The translations under genes and the position numbers were made by a program. The notes beneath the pieces are model-generated. The model saw nothing but the letters and a program-made list of their open reading frames with translations. It searched no databases and was not told the DNA's origin. 64,000 nucleotides of DNA from Brockia lithotrophica (GTDB lineage: Bacteria > Bacillota > Bacilli > Thermicanales > DSM-22653). The stretch covers positions 1-64,000 of the forward strand of contig PEBW01000002.1 in assembly GCA_003050565.1 (NCBI GenBank), read 5' to 3'. Shown here one piece after another: positions 34,666 to 43,827 of the stretch. Numbering within the stretch: position 1 is the stretch's first letter; the number at the start of each line of letters is the position of its first letter.

Positions 34666-35186
34666 TCGCCCTTCCAAAGCTCTCTCCCCTTTTTGCCGAA
34701 GAGGAAAAGGGCGGCCAGGAGTACCCCCCCTACGGTGAGCGCCGCATCGGCGACGTTGAAGACGGGATAGTGGATTGCGCGGACGTCGATGAAGTCCACG
34801 ACCGCCCCGTAGGCGACGCGGTCCCACAGATTTCCCGCCGCACCCCCGAGCACGAGCCCGAGGGAAAGGGAATACCCCCACCCCCACGCCGACAGCCGGT
34901 ACACGAGGAAGGCGAGCAAGACCACGGCCACGGCGCTCAAGAGGGTGAGAAACTCCGTGGCGCCGCGAAACATGCCGAAGGAGGCCCCGGTGTTCCGCAC
35001 CGAGGTGATGTGGAGGATTCCGTCGAAGATGGGGACGCTCTCCCCGACGATCAGGCTCTGGAGGACCCACACCTTGGCCGCGCGGTCGAGGAGGAAGACC
35101 GTCGCCGCGACCGAGTACCCACCGACCGTACGGGAAAGGACGGTCCCCCAGCGCGACGAAACAAAACGGCGTTCGCGAAGGCCCAT
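34659..35186 (-). CDS. lspA: Lipoprotein signal peptidase II
   Basis: A 175-aa, four-helix membrane aspartyl protease that removes the signal of diacylglyceryl-modified prolipoproteins. The conserved SVRNTGASFG, GAVVDFIDV and FNVADAAL blocks contain the two catalytic Asp. ATG 35186 is preceded by AAGGAG at 8 nt. It lies 31 bp downstream of the GGDEF-EAL gene stop region and overlaps the pseudouridine synthase gene. Confidence 0.94.
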   Translation of the reverse strand: MGLRERRFVSSRWGTVLSRTVGGYSVAATVFLLDRAAKVWVLQSLIVGESVPIFDGILHITSVRNTGASFGMFRGATEFLTLLSAVAVVLLAFLVYRLSAWGWGYSLSLGLVLGGAAGNLWDRVAYGAVVDFIDVRAIHYPVFNVADAALTVGGVLLAALFLFGKKGRELWKGEW

Positions 35187-35217
35187 CTCCCAAACTCCTT
35201 GAGGGCGCTCCCAAACC

Positions 35218-37269
35218 CTAGGTCGCCTTGCGGAGGTAAGCAGTGGCAAATTCCTCCGCCGGGAGCGGCTTCCCGAAGTAATACCCCTGCATGATCTGGA
35301 GGCTGTTGGAGGCGAGGAACTCCTTTTGCCACTCCGTCTCCACGCCCTCGGCGACGACCTCGAGGCCCAGGGCGTGGGCGAGGTAGATCACGGCCGTGGC
35401 GATCGTGCCCGTGTCCTTCTCGTCCTTGACCTCCCACACGAAGGAACGGTCGATCTTTACGGCGTCGATGGGGAGGCGGCGCAGATAGCTGAGAGACGAG
35501 TATCCCGTCCCGAAGTCGTCCACGGCGACGCGAATCCCCATCGCTTTGAGTTCCTTGAGTCGTTCGACGCTCGCCTCGATGTCGCGCATGAGGACGCTCT
35601 CCGTAAGCTCGAGTTCCAGGCGGTTCGGTTCAACCCCGCTCTGGGCGACGATGGCTGCCACGCGGCGCACGAAGTCCGGGTCGTCGAACTGGATCGCCGA
35701 CACGTTGACGTACGCCCGCAACACCTCGCCCGTCTCTCGCTCCCAGGCGACGAGCTGACGCAATGCCTCTCGGAGAACCCACTCCCCGATCGGGACGATG
35801 AGACCCGTGTCTTCCGCCTGGGGGAGGAACTCCGCGGGGGATATGAGCCCCATTTCCGGATGGCGCCAGCGCAAGAGCGCTTCCACCCCCACGAGCTTCC
35901 CCCGGAGGACGTCGTACAGGGGTTGATAGTATAGTACCAATTCTCCGCGCTCGAGGGCACCCCAAAGGTCCATCTCGAGCACGAGCTGGCGGACGAGCAC
36001 GTCTTTCCCCTGGGGAGCGTGGCGCACGACCTTACCCCGCCCTCGTTCCTTCGCGCGGACGAGGGCTCCCTCGGCGGCCCGAAGGAGTTCTTCCACGCTT
36101 CGGCCGTCGTCGGGGTAGACGGCGACTCCGACGGAAAAGGTGAGGTGGTACGTCCGTCCCTCGACCACGAAGGGGTCGTACCCGCCGCGGGCGATCTCCG
36201 CCAGCCTGGCGAGGAGCTCGTTCTGAGCCCCGGGGTCTTCCGAAGGCAAGAAGAAAATGAGGCCGTATTCGTCACCCGCCATCCGCGCCACGAGGCCGTT
36301 CCCGGCGACGAGCTTGCGGAAGAGGTCGCGCGCCGCACGCAAGAGCTCGTCGCCGACCTCGGGACCGAAGGCGTCGTTGTACACCTTGAAACGGTCTATG
36401 TCCACGAGCACGACGGCAAAGGGAGGTACGTTGTGGCGGAGGAGGCGGTCGAGCGTTCGGAGAAACTCCTGACGCGAAGGAATGTCCAAAAGGACGTCCC
36501 CCGCCCGCTCTTCTTCGCGCACGGGGATGAGGCTCGTGACAAAAAACCCCGTGCCGTCTTCGTCGAGGGGGCGCGTCCGGAGGAAGAAAGGCTCTCCGCC
36601 GTAGGAGTCGGCCGTACGGAGCAAAAACGCCCGCCCCGGCTCCATGAGCGCGCGGAAGAAGAGCGGCCGATCTTCGGGGAGGAAGAGCTTCAAGGGACTC
36701 TTCCCCAGAAGTTCTCCCTCACCCCCCCGGGCGAGCGCCTGCACGGCCGCCTCGTTGGCAAAGACGATCTTCCCGTACGCGTGGACGAAAAGGGGCGTGT
36801 CTACGCTGGCGAGGATCTTCCAACAGGGAGCCATGAGGCGGGGTACATCCGGAGGAAAGAAGACCCCCAAGATACTCCCTGCGTTGCCCGCGAAGAGGTG
36901 CAGGACGCCGACACCGCGTTCCTCCGGCACGGCCGTGAGGGCATACCCGCGGCGGCAGGCGGCATCCAGAGCGCGGCGAACGGCCTTGACCCCCGAGCGA
37001 AAGAAGACCTCGAGAGAGCAGCCGGATTCCGAGCACTCGGAGGAGCACCTATCCCCTTCGGCGAACGAAGGACTCGCGGAATCGCAGCCGGGTACGGGGC
37101 GCACGAACCAGTCTTTTGGTGCCTTGTCTGCAGCGTGAAAGAAGAGTACCACTCCGGGAACCTGGGGCGCGGCTTCCTCCCCGTTGCGCCTGCGATCGGC
37201 ATTTTCGGCGTCGCCAGGCGGGCCGCTCTCCCGGTCTCGCTCGCGGGAAGCCATAGATCGACGCACCAC
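35218..37269 (-). CDS. PAS-GGDEF-EAL cyclic-di-GMP signalling protein
   Basis: A 683-aa cytoplasmic protein. After about 145 residues of unassigned N-terminus, including a Cys cluster (CSSECSESGC), come a PAS-like domain (about 150-255), a GGDEF domain with AGDEYG at the active loop, and an EAL domain. The EAL motif is VEALLRWRHP, with ELTESVL, DDFGTGYSSL, KIDRSF and EGVET intact, so phosphodiesterase activity is likely. The GGDEF loop deviates (AGDEY) and could be active or a GTP sensor. It starts GTG 37269 or 37266, with a TACAAT box at 37296-37301. It occupies the place of B. subtilis ylyA. Confidence 0.92.
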   Translation of the reverse strand: MVRRSMASRERDRESGPPGDAENADRRRNGEEAAPQVPGVVLFFHAADKAPKDWFVRPVPGCDSASPSFAEGDRCSSECSESGCSLEVFFRSGVKAVRRALDAACRRGYALTAVPEERGVGVLHLFAGNAGSILGVFFPPDVPRLMAPCWKILASVDTPLFVHAYGKIVFANEAAVQALARGGEGELLGKSPLKLFLPEDRPLFFRALMEPGRAFLLRTADSYGGEPFFLRTRPLDEDGTGFFVTSLIPVREEERAGDVLLDIPSRQEFLRTLDRLLRHNVPPFAVVLVDIDRFKVYNDAFGPEVGDELLRAARDLFRKLVAGNGLVARMAGDEYGLIFFLPSEDPGAQNELLARLAEIARGGYDPFVVEGRTYHLTFSVGVAVYPDDGRSVEELLRAAEGALVRAKERGRGKVVRHAPQGKDVLVRQLVLEMDLWGALERGELVLYYQPLYDVLRGKLVGVEALLRWRHPEMGLISPAEFLPQAEDTGLIVPIGEWVLREALRQLVAWERETGEVLRAYVNVSAIQFDDPDFVRRVAAIVAQSGVEPNRLELELTESVLMRDIEASVERLKELKAMGIRVAVDDFGTGYSSLSYLRRLPIDAVKIDRSFVWEVKDEKDTGTIATAVIYLAHALGLEVVAEGVETEWQKEFLASNSLQIMQGYYFGKPLPAEEFATAYLRKAT

Positions 37270-37411
37270 CGTTTCGCGTTTCGGCTTCTCCGCTCATTGT
37301 AGCATCTCGCGTTTATCTCCGAAAATAGGAAGAACTATACGGTTTTCCGTGAAGAATGGCCGGAGTTCCTCCACGGGATTTCCCGTGTTCGCGAATTCCG
37401 TAAGGATTGGG

Positions 37412-37450
37412 AAAAACGCCGCACCGCCGGCAAAACGCCGGGGCGCGGCG
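37412..37450 (-). terminator. Terminator of ileS
   Basis: On the minus strand CGCCGC...CCGGC and GCCGG...GCGGCG form a long GC-rich hairpin with GTTTT in the loop, followed by TTTTTCCC. It lies about 40 nt after the ileS stop. Confidence 0.8.
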
Positions 37451-37487
37451 CGGGTCTCCCTTTTCCCCTTCCCCGAGAAGACCTCCT

Positions 37488-40283
37488 TTACGCGTCCGCC
37501 TTCGCTACGCGTCCTTCGCGGACGAGGCGGCGCACCACCGCGGCGCAGCGCGGGCAAAGGTCCGGATACTCCGGATCCGATCCGACTTCCGGCGTGATCA
37601 TCCAGCAGCGCGCGCACTTCTGCCCCCCCGCACGGGACACCGATGCCCACCCTCCCGGAAAGGGAACGGCGTCCGCCGGAGGTGCCTCTCCGGGCTCGTG
37701 GACGGTCACGGCCGACGTGAGGAAGATCTCCTCGGGCCGCGGGAGCGAGCGGAGGAAGTCGGCCGCCCCCGCGTCTTCCGGATAGAGGTGGAGGTGTGCC
37801 TCGAGTGCCGCCCCTAACACGTCCGCCCTGCGGGCTTCTTCGATGGCCTTGTTGGAAGCCTCGCGGACGGCGAGGATCTTCGCCCAACGGACGTGAAGGG
37901 CGCGGTCGATGAGCCGAGGATCGGCTTCCGGGAAGTCGGCGAGCTGCACGCTCTCTTCCTTGGGTCCGGGCATGTGCTGCCAAACTTCCTCCGCCGTATG
38001 CGGCAGGATGGGGTGGAACAAGATCGCGAGCGCCCGGAGGGTCTCGTAGAGGACGGTTTGGGCGGAGCGGCGCCCCTCGTCGTCCGGATGGCTCGTGTAC
38101 AGACGGTCTTTGAGCACGTCGAGGTAGAAGGCGCTCAAATCCACCGTCGCGTACGTGTGGAGGAGCGTGTACACCTCGTGAAAGTCGTACGCCTCGTACG
38201 CCCGCCACACGCGGCCGATGAGCTCGTGGAGGCGCGAAAGCATGTAGCGGTCGAGTTCCCACAGGCGCTCCGGCGGCACGCGATCGCGCGCGGGGTCGAA
38301 GTCGCTCGTATTTCCCAGGAGAAAACGAAACGTGTTGCGCACCTTGCGGTACACTTCGGCGATTTGCCCGAGGATCGCGTCCGAGATTCGCACGTCCGCC
38401 GTGTAGTCCACGGAAGCGACCCAGAGGCGGAGGATGTCCGCGCCGTACGTCTTCATGACGTCCATGGGGTCGACGATGTTCCCCAGAGACTTGGACATCT
38501 TGCGCCCTTCCCCGTCGAGGACGAAGCCGTGCCCGAGGACGGTCCTGTACGGCGGAAGGCCGAAGACGGCGACGGCGGTCGTGAGCGACGAGTTGAACCA
38601 GCCGCGGAATTGGTCTGAGCCTTCGAGGTAGAGGTCCGCCGGCCACCCGAGCTCCGGACGCGTCCGGAGAACGGCCGCGTGCGAGGATCCCGAGTCGAAC
38701 CAGACGTCCATCGTGTCCGTCTCCTTGCGGAAGTGCGTACCGCCGCAGTGCGGGCAGCGGAAGCCCTGGGGGAGGAAGTCCTCCACCGGACGCTCGTACC
38801 ACGCGTTCGATCCCTCGGCCTCGAAGATCAAAGCGACGCGCTCGAGGATTTGCGCGTCGATGATGGGTTTGCCGCACGTCGTGCAGTATACGGCGGGAAT
38901 GGGAACGCCCCAGACGCGCTGCCGCGAAATGCACCAGTCGCCGCGGTCGCGGATCATGTTGGCGAGGCGGATCTCTCCCCACTCCGGAATCCAGCGAACG
39001 CTCTCTACGGCGCGGAGGAGTTCCTCGCGAAACCCGTCGACGGAGGCAAACCACTGCTCCGTCGCGCGGTAGATCACGGGCTTCTTCGTACGCCAGTCGT
39101 GGGGATAGGCGTGGCGAATCGTTCCCCGGTGGATGAGGGCGCCGCGTTCGGCGAGGATCTCGATGATCCGCTCGTCGGCGTCCGCGTAAAACATCCCCTC
39201 GAAACCGGGTGCCTCGGCGGTAAACCGCCCCTTTTCGTCCACGGGGGAGAGGAGGGGGAGGCCGTACCGCTCGCCCACGTAGGCGTCGTCCTCCCCGTGC
39301 CCGGGCGCCGTGTGCACGGCGCCCGTACCCATGTCCAGGGTGACGTGCTCTCCCAGGACGACGGGAACCACGCGCTCGTAGAAGGGGTGGTGGAGGGTGA
39401 CGCCTTCGAGCTCCCGGCCGCGCCAGGAGCCGAGCTCCCGATCTACGGATACTCCGGTGACTTCTCGGAAGGAGGGGACGAGTTCCGTGGCCACGAGGAG
39501 GTTGCCGCGGTCCGTCTCCAGGAGGCTGTAGCGGTACTCCGGGTGCAAGGTCACGGCGAGGTTGGCGGGGAGCGTCCACGGGGTCGTCGTCCAGATCACC
39601 ACGCGGTCCCCGGGAGAAAGCTTGCCCTTGCCGTCCACTACGGAAAAGGCGACGTAGATCGAGGGGGAAACCTTATCGCGGTACTCGATTTCCGCGTCGG
39701 CAAGGGCCGTCTCCGCGGAAGGTGACCAGTAGATCACCTTGAGCCCGCGGTAGATGTACCCCTTCTTCGCCATCTCCCCGAAGACGCGGATCTGCGCCGC
39801 CTCGTACACCGGATCGAAGGTGACGTACGGCCGTTCCCAGTCTCCGCGGACGCCGAGGCGTTGAAACTGACGGGACTGCCGCCCGATGTACTCTTCCGCC
39901 CATTCCCGACACAGGTTGCGAAAGGGGACGATGCCCACAGAGCGCGGATCGGCCTTTTTGTGGGTGATCACCGCGTGTTCGATGGGCATTCCGTGCGTGT
40001 CAAAACCGGGTACGAAGGGAGCGTCGTACCCCATCTGCGAGCGAGAGCGCACGATGATGTCTTTGAGGACCTTGTTGAGGACGTGCCCCATGTGGATGTC
40101 GCCGTTGGCATACGGCGGCCCGTCGTGGAGGACGAACCTGGGCCGTCCGCGGTTCTTTTCCTGCACGCGGGCGTAGATGCCCATTTCCTGCCAACGAGCC
40201 TGGATTTCCGGCTCGCGCTGCGGGAGGTTGGCGCGCATGGGAAAATCCGTCTTGGGGAGGTTCACCGTCGCCCGGTAGTCCAC
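37488..40283 (-). CDS. ileS: Isoleucyl-tRNA synthetase
   Basis: A 931-aa class I synthetase. The HIGH motif is PYANGDIHMGH, the KMSKS loop is GRKMSKS, and the editing domain contains WTTTPWTLP and GTGAVHTAPGHGEDD. The C-terminal zinc-binding Cys pairs CARCWM and CPRCA are present, as in the bacterial eubacterial-type IleRS. The start is GTG 40283, with AAAGGAG 11 nt upstream; TTG 40307 is in frame but precedes that site. The leader contains a terminator hairpin, so attenuation is likely. Confidence 0.96.
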   Translation of the reverse strand: MDYRATVNLPKTDFPMRANLPQREPEIQARWQEMGIYARVQEKNRGRPRFVLHDGPPYANGDIHMGHVLNKVLKDIIVRSRSQMGYDAPFVPGFDTHGMPIEHAVITHKKADPRSVGIVPFRNLCREWAEEYIGRQSRQFQRLGVRGDWERPYVTFDPVYEAAQIRVFGEMAKKGYIYRGLKVIYWSPSAETALADAEIEYRDKVSPSIYVAFSVVDGKGKLSPGDRVVIWTTTPWTLPANLAVTLHPEYRYSLLETDRGNLLVATELVPSFREVTGVSVDRELGSWRGRELEGVTLHHPFYERVVPVVLGEHVTLDMGTGAVHTAPGHGEDDAYVGERYGLPLLSPVDEKGRFTAEAPGFEGMFYADADERIIEILAERGALIHRGTIRHAYPHDWRTKKPVIYRATEQWFASVDGFREELLRAVESVRWIPEWGEIRLANMIRDRGDWCISRQRVWGVPIPAVYCTTCGKPIIDAQILERVALIFEAEGSNAWYERPVEDFLPQGFRCPHCGGTHFRKETDTMDVWFDSGSSHAAVLRTRPELGWPADLYLEGSDQFRGWFNSSLTTAVAVFGLPPYRTVLGHGFVLDGEGRKMSKSLGNIVDPMDVMKTYGADILRLWVASVDYTADVRISDAILGQIAEVYRKVRNTFRFLLGNTSDFDPARDRVPPERLWELDRYMLSRLHELIGRVWRAYEAYDFHEVYTLLHTYATVDLSAFYLDVLKDRLYTSHPDDEGRRSAQTVLYETLRALAILFHPILPHTAEEVWQHMPGPKEESVQLADFPEADPRLIDRALHVRWAKILAVREASNKAIEEARRADVLGAALEAHLHLYPEDAGAADFLRSLPRPEEIFLTSAVTVHEPGEAPPADAVPFPGGWASVSRAGGQKCARCWMITPEVGSDPEYPDLCPRCAAVVRRLVREGRVAKADA

Positions 40284-40331
40284 GTCTGCCACATCTCCTT
40301 TGTCCAACGGAAAGCGGCCGGTCGGTACACG

Positions 40332-40362
40332 AAAAAGCCTTCCACCCGCCGGATGGAAAGGC
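40332..40362 (-). terminator. Terminator hairpin in the ileS leader
   Basis: On the minus strand GCCTTTCCA pairs with TGGAAGGC and is followed by TTTTTCG. It lies downstream of the candidate ileS promoter and about 50 nt before the ileS start, so it looks like an attenuator rather than the end of divIVA. No convincing T-box core (GGTGGNACCGCG) or stem I was found. Confidence 0.65.
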
Positions 40363-40417
40363 CCCCGTTCGCGCCCGTCCCCCGGACCGCCCGTCGGAGC
40401 GGCCCGGCTTACGGGTA

Positions 40418-40447
40418 ATTATAGGGAAAGGAAATCCCCCCCGGCAA
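40418..40447 (-). promoter_or_regulatory. Candidate ileS promoter
   Basis: On the minus strand TTGCCG (40442-40447) and a consensus TATAAT (40418-40423) are separated by 18 bp. The transcript would start near 40411 and have a leader of about 128 nt containing the terminator at 40332-40362. Confidence 0.6.
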
Positions 40448-40564
40448 GCACGGAGCCGGAAGAACGCAACTCTTTCGTCCGCCGAAAAAGTTCCCGGCCG
40501 GCGTCGTTCCCCCTTACCGCCGAATCCGTACGCACCGCAAAGGAAAACGGCCGCGGAAATGCGA

Positions 40565-41071
40565 TCAAGGCGTGCGGAGCTCTTCGCGCCCCCGACCCTC
40601 CCCGAAGGTCTCTTCCGTGAGGCCGTCCCAATCGTGACCCTGAAGCATCTCGAGCTGCGCTTCGAGCAAGGTGCGGAAGCGGTTCCGATAGACGATCGCC
40701 CGCTGCTTGAGCTCGTCGATTTCCAAGTTGATCTTGCGCACCTTGGCGAGGGCTTCCTCGACGATGCGGTCGGCGTTTTTCTCCGCCTCTCGGAGGATGA
40801 GCTCCGCCTCCTTGTGCGCGTTGGCCTTCACCTGCTCCGCCGTCTTTTCGGCGGCGACGAGGGTTTTCGTGAGGGTTTCTTCCAAGTTCCCGTAGTGGTT
40901 CAGCCGCTCTTCGAGCTCGGCGACGCGCTTCCGGAGCTTGGCCTGCTCCTCGAGGAGGAGCGCCATCTCGCGCGCCACCTGTTCGAGGAAGGCGTTCACC
41001 TCGTCTACGTGGTAGCCGCGAAAGGTGATGGGGAATTCCTTGTGCTCGATGTCTTCAGGCCGCAGGGCCAC
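40565..41071 (-). CDS. divIVA: Cell-division/polarity protein DivIVA
   Basis: A 168-aa coiled-coil protein that senses negative membrane curvature at poles and septa. The N-terminal lipid-binding domain is recognisable as RPEDIEHKEFPITFRGYHVDEV, followed by two long heptad-rich coiled coils (about 35-70 and 75-150). The start is GTG 41071, with AAGGGGGG about 8 nt upstream, which places the conserved PxDI motif at the N-terminus. The gene sits between sepF and ileS as in B. subtilis. Confidence 0.93.
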   Translation of the reverse strand: MALRPEDIEHKEFPITFRGYHVDEVNAFLEQVAREMALLLEEQAKLRKRVAELEERLNHYGNLEETLTKTLVAAEKTAEQVKANAHKEAELILREAEKNADRIVEEALAKVRKINLEIDELKQRAIVYRNRFRTLLEAQLEMLQGHDWDGLTEETFGEGRGREELRTP

Positions 41072-41161
41072 CGCCGCATCCCCCCTTTGCCCGTCCCACC
41101 TGCGCACCTCGCCGCGTGGGATGCGCCTTAGGACCGCACCTCCGCCCCCGTTTCCGGAAGT

Positions 41162-41587
41162 TCAGCGGCGGAAATTCCCCAGCGTTTCGTCGGCAAAGAA
41201 CGAAATTGACCCTTCGATCTCCACGTTTTCCGGGGCGAGGAGGTAGATGTCTTCCCCGACGGCGGTGAACTCCCCTTCCAGGACGTAGATCGTCCCGCTC
41301 AAGAAGTCCTTCATCCGCTGTTTGAGCTCGTGGGGTACGCGGTGGAAATTCACGAGGACGGCCTTTCTCGCCCGCAAGTGGTCGGCGATGTCCTTTACCT
41401 CGTTGAACGTCCGCGGCTCTACGATGACCATCTTTGCCTCACTCCGCTTCCGTTCCAAGGGTACGATGTTTCCCCGCCGCCGTGTCCGCTCCGCTTCGGC
41501 GTCCGGTTCGGCAGGCTGCCGGTCGTCTTCCCCGGGAAGCTCGCCGTCGTCTCCCAGCCCAATCCACTGAAACACGCGATTCATCAT
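41162..41587 (-). CDS. sepF: Cell-division protein SepF
   Basis: A 141-aa membrane-associated FtsZ anchor. An N-terminal amphipathic segment (MMNRVFQWIGLG) is followed by an acidic linker and the SepF core: MVIVEPRTFNEVKDIADHL, KAVLVNFHRV and RMKDFLSGTIYVLEGEF. ATG 41587 has GGGAGG 9 nt upstream. It lies 43 bp downstream of pgeF. The neighbouring ylmE gene found in Bacillus is absent. Confidence 0.94.
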   Translation of the reverse strand: MMNRVFQWIGLGDDGELPGEDDRQPAEPDAEAERTRRRGNIVPLERKRSEAKMVIVEPRTFNEVKDIADHLRARKAVLVNFHRVPHELKQRMKDFLSGTIYVLEGEFTAVGEDIYLLAPENVEIEGSISFFADETLGNFRR

Positions 41588-41630
41588 GGAAGGTATCCTC
41601 CCATCCTTCGAAATTGTCGCAAGCGCCGCC

Positions 41631-42506
41631 TCAGGCCCGAAGGAGGAAAAAGGCGGCCATCCTCCCGGCCTTCCCCCCTTCCCGACGGTGGGAAAAGAGG
41701 AGGTCACCGTTCCCGTCCGTAGACAAAGTACTAAGTTCGATGCGGTCTTCGGGGATTCCTGCTTTTTGCAAAAGAAGTGCGTTCAAAAGGGGAAGGTCCA
41801 ACCGCGCCTGCCCGCCCGGCCTCCGGTCGAGCACCCGCTCAATCTCCGTATCGGCAAGACCGGCCCGTTCCCTTAGGCTTTCCAAAGCGCGGAGGACGTC
41901 TTCCCCGACTTCGTAAGAAGCTCGGGAAATCCCCGGACCGACTACCGCCCGCAAAGTTCCGGGATCGGCGCCAAAGGCGCGGACGAGGAGCTCGACGACG
42001 CGGCCGGCCACGTTGCGCACCGTCCCCCGCCAGCCGGCGTGCGCGAGGGCGATCGCCCTCGCCGGTGCGTACACGTAGAGGGGCAGGCAGTCCGCATAGG
42101 TCATGAAGAGCACCACACCCGGGCAGTCGGTCACAGCGATGTCCGCCTCGGGGACAACCTCCGGGGCGAGCGCTTCCTCACCCCCGTCCTCGCGGACGAG
42201 CGCGCTGCGGCAACCGCCTTCCTGCGCTTCGAGAATCCAGGCGTCCGCTCCGTGGGTGAGCCTGGGAGCGGCAAGGCGAAGCTCGTCCCCCAAAAGGGCG
42301 AGGAGCGTACGTCGGCGACGCTCGGCTACGGCGGGGTCGCGTTCGCGTGTGGGAGAGAGATTTCCCCACGGCTCTCCCGGACGCCGGTCGAAGTCCCTCG
42401 CCGTAAGCCCCCCCACGACGGCCGCCGCATCGCGCACGCGAAGCCAGAAGAGGCGATTGTCGGAGTCGTAGGCGAACGGCTCCTCTCCCGGACGGGCAAA
42501 TTCCAC
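41631..42506 (-). CDS. pgeF: Peptidoglycan editing factor PgeF / laccase-domain (YlmD)
   Basis: A 291-aa copper/zinc-type oxidase-fold protein of the DUF152 family. The His/Cys metal site is seen in LTHGADAW, TYADCLPLYVY and HAGWRGTVRNVA, and the C-terminus has FSHRREGGKAGRMAAF. Family members act as purine nucleoside phosphorylases or remove mis-incorporated residues from peptidoglycan precursors. It is the ylmD position of the ylm cluster. An insertion around residues 90-120 is rich in acidic residues. Confidence 0.9.
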   Translation of the reverse strand: MEFARPGEEPFAYDSDNRLFWLRVRDAAAVVGGLTARDFDRRPGEPWGNLSPTRERDPAVAERRRRTLLALLGDELRLAAPRLTHGADAWILEAQEGGCRSALVREDGGEEALAPEVVPEADIAVTDCPGVVLFMTYADCLPLYVYAPARAIALAHAGWRGTVRNVAGRVVELLVRAFGADPGTLRAVVGPGISRASYEVGEDVLRALESLRERAGLADTEIERVLDRRPGGQARLDLPLLNALLLQKAGIPEDRIELSTLSTDGNGDLLFSHRREGGKAGRMAAFFLLRA

Positions 42507-42616
42507 GTTCCCACCTCCCTCGGGCGCAGCCGAGCTCTCCTCGCAGCGGGAAGCCCGAACGCCTTTGGAGGGACTCCGCGGCGGGGGCGCCCTCCGCCCG
42601 CGTGTCCATTATACCT

Positions 42617-42895
42617 TCAAGACTTCCCCTCCGGGAGTCGCGCCGCGGGAGAATCGGGGGTACGGACGAGGATCACGTCGACCCCGATGGTCTCGATGTC
42701 CTCCCAGCGCACGACGGTTTCTTCGGGGCGCCGAAACCACGAAAACATTCCCCCGCCCTTGGGAACGACGAGGGCGAGCACGCGCCCGGCGTCGGGATCG
42801 ATTTCCACGTCCGCCACGCGCCCGAGGCGCTTCCCGTCGGAGAGGCGTACGACGTCCTTGGACTGAAACTCGGATATCCTGAGCACGTAAGCCAC
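42617..42895 (-). CDS. PRC-barrel protein, YlmC/YmxH sporulation family
   Basis: A 92-aa protein with one PRC-barrel: RISEFQSKDVVRLSDGKRLGRVADVEID, then a loop and WEDIETIGVDVILVR. YlmC/YmxH proteins lie in the ylm operon after sigG and are linked to sporulation, with no defined activity. The start is GTG 42895 or GTG 42886; AAGGG lies just before. A 110-bp gap separates it from pgeF. Confidence 0.88.
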   Translation of the reverse strand: MAYVLRISEFQSKDVVRLSDGKRLGRVADVEIDPDAGRVLALVVPKGGGMFSWFRRPEETVVRWEDIETIGVDVILVRTPDSPAARLPEGKS

Positions 42896-43038
42896 CGCCC
42901 TTCTTCTACCGGTATATGCGCGGTGGCCCGGAAGGTACGCCGCGCGAGCCTTTTTGAAACCGCGGCGTTCGCAGGCGAAGGGCGGGGGTCTCTCCCGTAC
43001 AAGAAAACGCGCCCCGTCTGAGCCCGGGGCGGCAACGT

Positions 43039-43827
43039 TCATTCCGCGAGGTCGACGTGCTTTTGCATGTGGCGCAAGGCGTTTTTTTCCAAGCGCGAAA
43101 CCTGCGCCTGGGAGATGCCGATCTCCTCGGCGATCTCCATCTGCGTCTTTCCCTCGAAAAACCGCTTCGTCACGATGAGCCTTTCCCGCGGCCCCAGAGC
43201 GCGCAGCGCCTCCCGCAAGGCGATCCAGGTCACCCACGTCCCTTCCCGCGCGCGCTCGTCGTGGACTTGGTCCATGAGGTAGATCGGGTCGCCTCCGTCC
43301 TGGTAGATGGGTTCGAAGAGCGAAACGGGTTCCTGAATCGCCTCCAGGGCGAGGATCACCTCCTCGCGGGAAAGGGAAAGCTCGGCGGCTATTTCGTCAA
43401 CCGTAGGTTCGATCGAGCGTTCTCCGAGCAGACGGTCGCGTACATTCAAAGCCCTGTACGCGATGTCCCGAAGGGAACGCGACACGCGGAGGGCGCCGTT
43501 GTCCCGCAGGTAGCGGCGAATTTCTCCCACGATCATCGGTACGGCGTACGTGGAAAAGCGCACACCGTGCGAGAGGTCGAAGTTGTCGATCGCCTTGATG
43601 AGGCCGACGACGCCCACCTGAAACAGGTCGTCCATGTTTTCCCCGCGGTGGCTGAAGCGCTGCACGACGGAAAGGACGAGCCGCAAATTTCCGTAGATGA
43701 GGCGCTCCCGGGCTTCCAGGTCTCCTTCCTGCATGCGTCGAAAGAACTCCTGCATTTCCGCATTCGTAAGTACGGGAAGCTGCGACGTGTCGACGCCGGT
43801 GATTTCGACCTTGTGGTTCCCGGACAC
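43039..43827 (-). CDS. sigG: Sporulation sigma factor SigG
   Basis: A 262-aa late forespore sigma factor. Region 2 is NMDDLFQVGVVGLIKAIDNFD with RFSTYAVPMIVGEIRRYLRD, region 3 is RDIAYRALNVRDRL and region 4 ends in the helix-turn-helix MEIAEEIGISQAQVSRLEKNAL. Length and the N-terminal VEITGVDTSQLPVLTN block, the anti-sigma contact segment, are typical of SigG. It lies 143 bp after sigE. Its presence implies a full endospore programme. Confidence 0.96.
   Translation of the reverse strand: MSGNHKVEITGVDTSQLPVLTNAEMQEFFRRMQEGDLEARERLIYGNLRLVLSVVQRFSHRGENMDDLFQVGVVGLIKAIDNFDLSHGVRFSTYAVPMIVGEIRRYLRDNGALRVSRSLRDIAYRALNVRDRLLGERSIEPTVDEIAAELSLSREEVILALEAIQEPVSLFEPIYQDGGDPIYLMDQVHDERAREGTWVTWIALREALRALGPRERLIVTKRFFEGKTQMEIAEEIGISQAQVSRLEKNALRHMQKHVDLAE

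Noticed and set aside
41072-41161. Missing ylmG/ylmH gene between sepF and divIVA
   Set aside because: The gap is only 90 bp and no short frame fits either family, so these genes are absent here rather than overlooked.
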